DNA from: Rhodospirillales bacterium
Lineage (GTDB): Bacteria > Pseudomonadota > Alphaproteobacteria > Acetobacterales > Acetobacteraceae
Length of the DNA: 12,620 nt
Assembly: GCA_025350425.1 (NCBI GenBank)
Contig: JANXXW010000466.1
Coordinates: 1 to 12,620, forward strand
Reading direction: 5' to 3'
Shown here piece by piece: positions 6,678-12,620 of the stretch. Each line of letters begins with the position of its first letter. Within the stretch, counting starts at the first letter, position 1. Below the pieces are notes generated by a model that saw only the letters and a program-made list of their open reading frames with translations, was not told the origin of the DNA and made no database searches. The position numbers and the translations under genes are program-made.

Positions 6678-8738
6678 ATGGCTGACGCGACGTCTGATCC
6701 CTATGTCAAGCTGACCATCAGCCCCAAACCAAAGCTCACCTTTGCGCTCGATACGTTGGAGGCCACCGAGGAACTCGGTCGCCCGTTCCTGATCGTGCTG
6801 GATGTCGTGAGCGACAAGCCGCAAGGCGACCTGCATGCCATGCTCGGCAGCTCGGCCACGGTGTCGCTGACGCATCCAGAGAAGCCGAAGCGGTATTTCA
6901 ACGGCATCATCGCACGGATCGTCTATCGGGGACTGAGTGGAGGCGCCTACCGCTACTGTCTGGAACTCCGGCCATGGATCTGGCTGCTCTCGCAGCAGCA
7001 GGATTGCCGCATCTTCAGCGGCAAGTCGCCATGGACCATCATGACGCAACTGTTCCGCGACGCTGGTTTTACCGACTTCACCGACAAGCGGCAGAACGCG
7101 GCGGGTGATACGACGCTCGACTATTGCGTGCAGTATCGCGAGACGACGTTCGACTTTGTCACGCGGCTGATGGAGCAATACGGCATTTACTATTTTGTGA
7201 CGCATAAGGACGGGTCACACGTAATCGCCTTCGCTGACGACCCCAACAGCCATACTACGGCCAGCACGCCCGTGCCGTATCGTTATGACCAGACGCGATG
7301 GCGGTCGACCAAGGACCATGTGTTCGACTGGTCCAGCGAGGCACAGATCCAACCTGGAGCCTACACGCTGCGGGAATACAATTTCACGACCCCGAAAGCC
7401 GACCTGACCGCCAAGTCGTTGCTCAGCGGCCAGCACACACACGGCGCAAGCGAGGTCTATGACTATCCCGGCTTGTACGATACCGCCGATGCCGGTCAGA
7501 AGATCGCGCAAGTCCGGATGCAGGACCGCGACTCTCGCCGACAGGTCCATGGCGCCACAACCAACTGCCGGTCGATCGCGGCCGGCGATAAGTTCACACT
7601 CTCGGACTTCCCCGATACGGCGGCCAACCAGGAGTATCTCATCACCGGGAGCGTCTGCACCGTCGACCGTGCCGAGACCCGTGGGGTGCAGAGTGGCGAG
7701 TTGATTGATAGCTACCGGTGCGTGATGCGTGTGGTGCCGGGAACCCGGCCTTTCCGGTTGCCAAATCTTACGCCGCGTCCGGTGATACGGGGGCCGCAAA
7801 CCGCCCAGGTCACGGGAGAGGCCGGCCAGGAGATCACGACTGATCAGTACGGGCGTATCAAGGTTAAGTTCCCGTGGGACCGAAGCCCGGGCAAGGACGA
7901 GAACAGTTCGTGCTGGATTCGCGTGGCCCAGGTCTGGGCCGGCACAGCCTGGGGCGCGATGTTCATCCCGCGCATCGGCCAGGAAGTGATCGTCGAGTTC
8001 CTTGAGGGGAACCCGGATCGCCCGCTGGTCACCGGGCAGGTCTATAATGCCGACATGACCGTGCCGTATGCATTGCCCGAAAACAAGACTCGCTCGACCA
8101 TCAAATCCAACTCCAGTCTCGGCGGTAGTGGGTTCAACGAACTCCGATTCGAGGACAAGAAGGATTCGGAAGAAGTCTTTTTCCAAGCCCAGAAAGATTA
8201 TAACGCCGTCGTCCTCAACAACCAGACCGTGAAGATCACCCAGGACTTCACGACAACGGTGGACAAGGGAAACCGCGCCACCACCGTCTCCACCGGCAAC
8301 GACACGCTGACCGTTTCGAAGGGCAACCGCGCCACCACCGTCTCCACCGGCAACGACACGCTGACTGTTTCGAAGGGCAACCGCTCCGCTACCGTCTCCG
8401 TCGGGAACGAGAGCCTGACCGTGTCCGGCGGCAAACGGGACGTGACCGTCTCAGTCGGCAACGATTCGCTGACCGTCTCGCAAGGCGATCACAGCGTCAC
8501 CGTATTGGCGGGGAACAGCATCATCTCGGCGGGACAATCGATCACGCTGAAGGTGGGCGCCAACAGCATCAAGATCGACAACACGGGCATTACGATCAGC
8601 GGCCTGAAGGTGACGGTCAAGGCGGATACCATGCTGGAGGCAAGCGGGGTCAGCGTGAAAGTATCCGGGTCGGCGAACCTCAGTCTCGATGGCGGCGCGA
8701 TGGCGAGCCTCAAGGGCGGCCTCGTGATGATCAACTGA
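6678..8738 (+). CDS. vgrG: VgrG/TssI, T6SS spike protein
   Basis: This 686-residue VgrG forms the trimeric needle tip loaded on the Hcp tube. The N-terminal gp27-like hub spans about residues 1-370 (ATVSLTHPEKPKRYFNGII; YRETTFDFVTRLMEQYGIYY near 155). The gp5-like OB fold is at about 380-460, with ITTDQYGRIKVKFPWDR near 386 and IPRIGQEVIVEFLEGNPDRP near 431. The C-terminal beta-prism/needle runs from about 500 to the end and is rich in Val/Thr/Ser/Gly repeats, including an 18-residue repeat (about 530-619) that is nearly identical at DNA level in its first two copies. The protein ends at GGLVMIN just after the needle, with no enzymatic extension, so it is a structural rather than an 'evolved' VgrG. 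It lies 6 bases after tssK and 23 bases before tssC, a position usually held by tssB in other loci. Confidence 0.97.
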   Translation: MADATSDPYVKLTISPKPKLTFALDTLEATEELGRPFLIVLDVVSDKPQGDLHAMLGSSATVSLTHPEKPKRYFNGIIARIVYRGLSGGAYRYCLELRPWIWLLSQQQDCRIFSGKSPWTIMTQLFRDAGFTDFTDKRQNAAGDTTLDYCVQYRETTFDFVTRLMEQYGIYYFVTHKDGSHVIAFADDPNSHTTASTPVPYRYDQTRWRSTKDHVFDWSSEAQIQPGAYTLREYNFTTPKADLTAKSLLSGQHTHGASEVYDYPGLYDTADAGQKIAQVRMQDRDSRRQVHGATTNCRSIAAGDKFTLSDFPDTAANQEYLITGSVCTVDRAETRGVQSGELIDSYRCVMRVVPGTRPFRLPNLTPRPVIRGPQTAQVTGEAGQEITTDQYGRIKVKFPWDRSPGKDENSSCWIRVAQVWAGTAWGAMFIPRIGQEVIVEFLEGNPDRPLVTGQVYNADMTVPYALPENKTRSTIKSNSSLGGSGFNELRFEDKKDSEEVFFQAQKDYNAVVLNNQTVKITQDFTTTVDKGNRATTVSTGNDTLTVSKGNRATTVSTGNDTLTVSKGNRSATVSVGNESLTVSGGKRDVTVSVGNDSLTVSQGDHSVTVLAGNSIISAGQSITLKVGANSIKIDNTGITISGLKVTVKADTMLEASGVSVKVSGSANLSLDGGAMASLKGGLVMIN
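8265..8480 (+). repeat. Four tandem 54-bp repeats in the vgrG needle region
   Basis: In-frame 54-bp (18-codon) units lie at 8265-8318, 8319-8372, 8373-8426 and 8427-8480. Each encodes a variant of (K/G)GN/KR-xx-TVSxGNxxLTVS. Units 1 and 2 differ at only 2 of 54 bases; units 3 and 4 are more diverged. A further, weaker protein-level copy follows (QGDHSVTVLAGNSIISAG). The near-identity of the first pair suggests recent duplication by slippage or unequal recombination. Each unit would add one step to the beta-prism needle. Confidence 0.9.
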
Positions 8739-8761
8739 TGCGGCCGGCGCGAGGTTAGATC

Positions 8762-10243
8762 ATGGTCACCGACGCCGTAGCCAACGACATGGACTTCGAC
8801 TTCACCGCGTTGCTCGAACGCAGCATCGCGCCCGAAGCGCGGCGCGTCGCGATGGGCGACGACTTGCCCGCGTGGCTCATGCCGGCGGTGGCTACGCTGC
8901 TCCGGCTTTCCCTGGAGTTTCCCGGCTTCGTCAATGCCCGGCCGGCGCGCACGACGGAAGGGATCATCGCCGAATTCGATCGCAAGATCAGCCAGCAACT
9001 CAACCTCATTGTCCATCATCCCGAGTTCCAAGCAGTGGAGGCGGGCTGGCGCGGACTTTGGTTCCTGGTGCGTGGCACGGATTCTGACAGCTTGCTCAAG
9101 ATCCGGCTGCTGGACATCAGCAAACGCGAATTAATGAGAAGCCTGCGGAAGTTTCGTGGCACGGCATGGGATCAGAGCCCGATCTTCCGCAAGATCTATG
9201 AGGAGGAGTTCGGCCAATTCGGTGGCGAGCCGTTCGGCCTGCTGGTGGGCGACTACGAGTTCAGCCACCATCCCGAAGACGTGCAGCTTCTGGCCGACAT
9301 CGCGAAGATCGCCGCCGCCGCCCACGCGCCGTTCCTGACCGGGGCAGCCCCAAGCGTCATGCAGATGACGAGTTGGCGGGAGCTTGCCAATCCGCGCGAC
9401 CTGACCCGCATCTTCCAGACGCCGGAATACGCAGCCTGGCGATCCATGCGGACCGACGACGATACGCGTTACATCGCGCTCTGCATGCCGCACTTCCTCG
9501 GCCGTCTACCTTATGGCGTGCGGACCGATCCGATCGACGACTTCGCGTTCGAGGAGGAGACGGACGGGCCGGGAGCTACGGCCTATCTGTGGCTGAACGC
9601 CGCCTTTGCGATGGCCGCCAACGTCACGCGGGCTTTCTCGGCGTATGGCTGGTGCACGCGTATTCGTGGGATCGATACCGGGGGCGTGGTGGATGGGCTG
9701 ATCGCGCATCGGTTCAACTCCGCCGATGGCGACGTGGACCGCCGATGCGTGACCGAAGTTGCGCTGAGCGAAAGGCGCGAGGCCGAATTGTCACGCAGCG
9801 GGTTCATCCCCCTGTTGCACTGCAAGAACACCGACCTCGCCGCGTTCGTGAGCGCCCAGTCGTTGCATCAGCCCCCGACCTACGCCGACCCGGATGCGAC
9901 GGCTAACGCCGTGCTCGGCAGCCGGCTTCCCTACCTGTTTGCCTGCTGTCGGTTTGCGCACTACCTGAAATGCATGGTCCGCGACAAGATTGGTTCCACC
10001 ATGACGCGAGTGCAACTTAGCGAGTGGCTGGAGGCGTGGCTGCTGAACTATATCGACGGCTCACCCTCCACCTCCTCGGAGGAGTGGAAGGCATCGCATC
10101 CACTTGCCGGGGGAGAGGTGGTGATCGAAGAGCGGCCGGGTGCGCCCGGCCAGTTCGAGGCGCGTTTCTTCCTACGACCGCACTATCAGTTGGAGGGCAT
10201 GAGCGTGGCCTTGCGGCTGGTGTCACGGCTGCCGTCCAAATAG
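8762..10243 (+). CDS. tssC: TssC, canonical large sheath subunit (VipB/ImpC)
   Basis: This 493-residue protein has the full TssC architecture. It forms the contractile sheath with TssB around the Hcp tube. The N-terminal stretch FDFTALLERSI (about 12-22) is the kind of helix recognised by the ClpV N-domain in VipB. The conserved blocks appear in order: LIVHHPEFQAVEAGWRGLWF near 82-101, GGEPFGLLVGDYEFSHHPED near 155, LPYGVRTDPIDDFAFEEE near 249, and LPYLFACCRFAHYLKCMVRD near 389. The C-terminal section keeps the region the fused paralogue lacks. Length is normal. ATG at 8762 has a modest GAGG upstream. Its usual partner gene tssB is not adjacent: vgrG precedes it and hcp follows, so TssB must be encoded elsewhere or be supplied by the fused protein at 2981. 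Confidence 0.97.
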   Translation: MVTDAVANDMDFDFTALLERSIAPEARRVAMGDDLPAWLMPAVATLLRLSLEFPGFVNARPARTTEGIIAEFDRKISQQLNLIVHHPEFQAVEAGWRGLWFLVRGTDSDSLLKIRLLDISKRELMRSLRKFRGTAWDQSPIFRKIYEEEFGQFGGEPFGLLVGDYEFSHHPEDVQLLADIAKIAAAAHAPFLTGAAPSVMQMTSWRELANPRDLTRIFQTPEYAAWRSMRTDDDTRYIALCMPHFLGRLPYGVRTDPIDDFAFEEETDGPGATAYLWLNAAFAMAANVTRAFSAYGWCTRIRGIDTGGVVDGLIAHRFNSADGDVDRRCVTEVALSERREAELSRSGFIPLLHCKNTDLAAFVSAQSLHQPPTYADPDATANAVLGSRLPYLFACCRFAHYLKCMVRDKIGSTMTRVQLSEWLEAWLLNYIDGSPSTSSEEWKASHPLAGGEVVIEERPGAPGQFEARFFLRPHYQLEGMSVALRLVSRLPSK

Positions 10244-10268
10244 CCCTCGGGAGAAGGTTACATCGCTG

Positions 10269-10880
10269 ATGGAAACAACGAAAAGCGACTTGCTTGCCTA
10301 CATCATCCTCAAGGGGTCGGATGCGCTCGCCGCAGAGTCCAGCGCGGAGCTGACCGTGGGCGACCTGACGACATTCGACTTTAAGGTTGGGAAATACTTT
10401 GGAGCCGAGGATTTCACGTTTGGCGTGAAACTCGACGATGACGAGCCGAGCAACGACGACACCAGGAGCGACGATGGTGACACTCGCACCTTCGCCCGCT
10501 GGCGGCGGATCTCGCCGCTGGACTCGGCGCGCGGCAACGGCAAGGTGACGCCGCCTTTCCGTAGCGAGACCGAGGAGTTCGAGCTTACCCGCTACATCGA
10601 TGCGGCGTCTCCCATCATGGTCCAGAATTGCCTTGAGTCGAAGGAGTTCAGCAAGCTGGTCGTGGTGAAGCGGACCCGCACGGGGAGCGAGTCATTGGCG
10701 GGGTTCATGCGGTTTGTTTTCACCAAAGTACGGATCAAGTCCATCTCGTGGGGCGACGGCGAGGCCGTAAAGGAAACCTGCCGATTCAACTTCGACAGCG
10801 TAAACCTGAAATACCTCCGGCGTTCGATCCAGGGCGCGCTGAAGGAGGAGTTCAGGTGCGAGTGGACGCGGCAGACTTAG
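10269..10880 (+). CDS. hcp: Hcp/TssD family tube protein, long variant with acidic insertion
   Basis: This 203-residue Hcp-family protein is longer than the usual 160-175. Hcp forms hexameric rings that stack into the T6SS inner tube, and it is also a secreted carrier. The core matches its downstream paralogue: LKGSDALAAESSAEL (14-28), LTTFDFKVG (33-41), RYIDAASP (108-115), VVVKR (131-135), FTKVRIKSISW (151-161). Between the N-terminal and core parts lies an Asp-rich stretch (LDDDEPSNDDTRSDDGD, 55-71) and a basic segment that normal Hcps lack. The start ATG at 10269 follows GGGAGAAGG (10249-10257), with an 11-base spacer. It lies 25 bases after tssC and 34 bases before the second hcp. Tube subunit versus cargo-adapted Hcp cannot be decided here. 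Confidence 0.85.
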   Translation: METTKSDLLAYIILKGSDALAAESSAELTVGDLTTFDFKVGKYFGAEDFTFGVKLDDDEPSNDDTRSDDGDTRTFARWRRISPLDSARGNGKVTPPFRSETEEFELTRYIDAASPIMVQNCLESKEFSKLVVVKRTRTGSESLAGFMRFVFTKVRIKSISWGDGEAVKETCRFNFDSVNLKYLRRSIQGALKEEFRCEWTRQT

Positions 10881-10900
10881 CAGCCGGCACGGATCGTGAA

Positions 10901-10906
10901 AAGGAG
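10901..10906 (+). promoter_or_regulatory. Ribosome binding site fixing a GTG start for the second hcp
   Basis: AAGGAG lies 8 bases before the GTG at 10915. It is the strongest Shine-Dalgarno match in this part of the window and supports the GTG as the true start of the second hcp. Confidence 0.7.
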
Positions 10907-10914
10907 CGGCAAGC

Positions 10915-11493
10915 GTGGCTGAATTTAGCAACGACGTCCTGATGAAGATCGTCAACAAGGGCGTTGCGCTCACGACGGAAAGCCGTACCGAATTCGCCAA
11001 GACGATGGACTCGCTTCGGGTCGGCTTCAAGGCCGGACAATTTTGCGAGTTGCAGACGTTCGACTATGCCGTCGGTTCCGCCGCTGCGCTGTCAGCGAAA
11101 AAGGTGGATGAGGCGCCAATGACCGACGCTTTGGCGTCCGCTGTCGCAAGGAAGTCGAAATCCGATTTCGTGGACATACAGCCTGTTGGGTTTAGCCGAG
11201 TTTTCGACATGGCGTCGCCCGCGCTGTTCACGGCGCTTGTCGCCAGCCAGGCCCTGGATTCCATCACGGTGGTCAAGCGTAAGGCGGCCGGTTCGAAGAA
11301 TGCTGGTGAAATCTATCTTCGGATCGACTTCACCAAGGTTTTGCTGATTGGACTCAAATGGAAGGAGAACGAGGAGACTGTCGTGGAGACAGGTTCGTTC
11401 ATCTATCGTGACCTTGAAATCCAGTATCGGCCGCAGAGGGCTGACGGATCACTGGGTGCGGTCATCCCGGCTTCGTGGAAAATGCCCTCCTAG
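10915..11493 (+). CDS. hcp: Hcp/TssD family tube protein, second paralogue
   Basis: This 192-residue Hcp-family protein starts with GTG after a good AAGGAG site. It aligns along most of its length with the preceding gene: VNKGVALTTESRTEF (13-27), LQTFDYAVG (46-54), SRVFDMASPALF (94-105), VVKRKAAGSKNAG (119-131), FTKVLLIGLKW (139-149) and the final strand IYRDLEIQYRP. Identity is clearly partial, so the pair is old rather than a recent duplication. It lacks the Asp-rich insertion of its neighbour and has an Ala/Lys-rich stretch (55-83) in the corresponding place. The C-terminus runs past the core (ADGSLGAVIPASWKMPS), as in typical Hcps. It may be the bulk tube subunit, with the neighbour as variant or adaptor, or the reverse. 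Confidence 0.85.
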   Translation: MAEFSNDVLMKIVNKGVALTTESRTEFAKTMDSLRVGFKAGQFCELQTFDYAVGSAAALSAKKVDEAPMTDALASAVARKSKSDFVDIQPVGFSRVFDMASPALFTALVASQALDSITVVKRKAAGSKNAGEIYLRIDFTKVLLIGLKWKENEETVVETGSFIYRDLEIQYRPQRADGSLGAVIPASWKMPS

Positions 11494-11582
11494 AGACAAA
11501 TTCGCGCGGCGTTTGGTAAGCGGCCTTGCTTTGATACGCGGTAAGTTCGATTGTGCGGCAGCCTGTTGGACCAGACCGCTCC

Positions 11583-12620
11583 ATGCCGCTCGTTCTGACA
11601 CTGTATAAACCTCGCGACCCGTCTGACAGCCAGCGTGAGAGCCGGACGCTGGACGAGGGCACACTGTCCATCGGGCGCGGCCCCGGCAACGCCTGGATGT
11701 TGCAGGACCCGGCGCAGCATTTGTCCAAAACACATTGCGTTGTGACGTCGCGGCCCGGCGGTGGCTACGTGCTGTCCGACAGTAGCAGCAACGGCGTGTT
11801 CCTCAACGGCGCGAAGAAGCGCATGGAGCGGGACGCGCCGACGGCGATCGGCGATGGCGATGAGTTCGTGATCGGGGACTATCTTATCCGTGTCAGCGAG
11901 GTCGAGGATCTCAACAGCCGCACCGTCGCCGCGAGCGCCGCGTCGGTGCCACGCGGCTCGGTGCCCGCCATCGACCACGACGACCCGTTCGGATTGGACG
12001 AGTTCCTGGCTCCGGCACCGCTGCGGGCAGCCCCGCCAGCGGCTCCCGCACCGCGCGCCCCGGCCAAAGCCGACCCATTTGCCGATCCGAACCGCCGGGT
12101 GCGTGACGACCCGTTCGGCGATGCGTTCGACGACGTGCTGGAGCCTTCGCCGTCGAAGGCCGCGCGACCGTTCAACGAACCGGCCCCGTTGGTGAACAAT
12201 GCCGGGCCGCGCGACGCGTTCGACCTGCGGGACGACAAGCGGCGCGATGCGTTCGGTGACGAGGACGACGATCTTTTTCGCGGTAAGAAGCCGCTTGATT
12301 CCTGGCAGGGACCGTCCCAGCCCGATAACGTCGATGCGTCCGCACAGGCATTCACGCCGTCGAAGATCATTCCGATGCCCAATATCGACGATTGGGACGA
12401 TCTGCTGGGCGACGGCCCACCCGTGACCGCGACTCCCGCTGCGCGGCCGCCAGATGTGGTGAGGGCGATCGCGGAACCGACCCCGCCGCCGGCTGCCCAG
12501 CGCGCCTCTCCCGAAAACGCCGCCAAGTTGATCGCGGCATTTCTGGATGGGGCGGGGGTGCCGAAGCTCGATGTCTCGGGCCAGGAGCCGGAAGCCTACT
12601 TTCGCCTCGTTGGCGAATTG
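11583..12620 (+). CDS. tagH: TagH/Fha, T6SS FHA-domain regulator (3' end cut by window)
   Basis: The frame is open from ATG at 11583 to the right edge (346 codons seen). FHA domains bind phosphothreonine peptides; in T6SS clusters TagH/Fha acts with a Ser/Thr kinase pathway or as an assembly scaffold. The N-terminal FHA domain (about 1-105) keeps the binding signatures: LSIGRG (28-33), HLSKTHCVV (46-54) with the Ser/His pair, and SSSNGVFLNG (67-76). A long Pro/Ala/Asp-rich, probably disordered linker (about 110-305) carries repeated short motifs (DDPFG, DPFAD, DDPFGDAF, DAFDL, DAFGD). From about 310, NAAKLIAAFLDGAGV begins the C-terminal domain typical of T6SS FHA proteins (AFL-x-GAG). Ribosome binding before the ATG is weak; a GTG 10 codons upstream, with GGTAAG before it, is an alternative start. 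The 89-base gap from hcp could hold its own promoter. Confidence 0.93.
   Translation, partial: MPLVLTLYKPRDPSDSQRESRTLDEGTLSIGRGPGNAWMLQDPAQHLSKTHCVVTSRPGGGYVLSDSSSNGVFLNGAKKRMERDAPTAIGDGDEFVIGDYLIRVSEVEDLNSRTVAASAASVPRGSVPAIDHDDPFGLDEFLAPAPLRAAPPAAPAPRAPAKADPFADPNRRVRDDPFGDAFDDVLEPSPSKAARPFNEPAPLVNNAGPRDAFDLRDDKRRDAFGDEDDDLFRGKKPLDSWQGPSQPDNVDASAQAFTPSKIIPMPNIDDWDDLLGDGPPVTATPAARPPDVVRAIAEPTPPPAAQRASPENAAKLIAAFLDGAGVPKLDVSGQEPEAYFRLVGEL

Noticed and set aside
7215..8186. 323-codon minus-strand frame inside vgrG
   Set aside because: It is fully antisense to the OB fold and hub of VgrG, with no recognisable domain and no start signal; a shadow of the coding strand.
10062..10086. Palindromic CCTCCTCGGAGGAG stretch
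   Set aside because: It lies inside conserved tssC coding sequence and follows from the Ser-Glu-Glu codons; no sign of a regulatory role.
11879..12526. 215-codon minus-strand frame inside tagH
   Set aside because: It is a Gly/Ser/Ala-rich antisense shadow of the Pro/Asp-rich linker of TagH, whose plus-strand frame has clear FHA motifs.
1..12620. CRISPR array, tRNA/rRNA genes, insertion sequences
   Set aside because: No spaced direct repeats, no cloverleaf or rRNA-like sequence, and no transposase or terminal inverted repeats were seen; the only repeats are in-frame vgrG units.

Overview
This window is the interior of a type VI secretion system (T6SS) gene cluster from a GC-rich Gram-negative bacterium, most likely a proteobacterium. 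The gene content, the TssK/TssC/TagH families and a second TssC-like gene in the locus (which recalls the imp clusters of rhizobia) fit an alphaproteobacterium. That placement is inference; nothing here fixes the genus. Coding density is high, except for one roughly 440-base gap.

Layout: (1) clpV/tssH, the sheath-recycling AAA+ ATPase, runs in from the left edge and lacks its first residues. (2) A 437-base gap follows. It holds a strong hairpin just after clpV and a doubtful small minus-strand ORF. (3) Next is an unusual gene whose N-terminus looks like TssB (small sheath subunit), whose middle looks like a shortened, divergent TssC (large sheath subunit), and whose C-terminus is an acidic tail ending in a repeated Asp-Leu-Asp-Ala-Leu-Leu motif. 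(4) A minus-strand gene encodes a small protein without a signal peptide whose C-terminal half resembles a degenerate OmpA-like domain. It converges on (3) and diverges from (5). (5) A plus-strand run follows: tssK (baseplate adaptor), vgrG/tssI (spike, with near-identical 54-bp repeats), canonical tssC, two divergent hcp/tssD paralogues in tandem, and tagH/fha (FHA-domain regulator), which leaves through the right edge.

These genes would work together in one machine. Hcp rings form the inner tube, VgrG caps it, and the TssC-containing sheath contracts around it. TssK links the baseplate to the membrane complex, ClpV disassembles the contracted sheath, and TagH is a phosphothreonine-reading regulatory or scaffold protein. 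TssA, E, F, G, J, L, M, PAAR, a stand-alone TssB and any effector/immunity pair are not in the window and presumably lie outside it. The most unusual elements are the TssB-TssC-like fusion with its motif tail, the cytoplasmic OmpA-like minus-strand gene, the paired non-identical Hcps and the expanding repeat in the VgrG spike.
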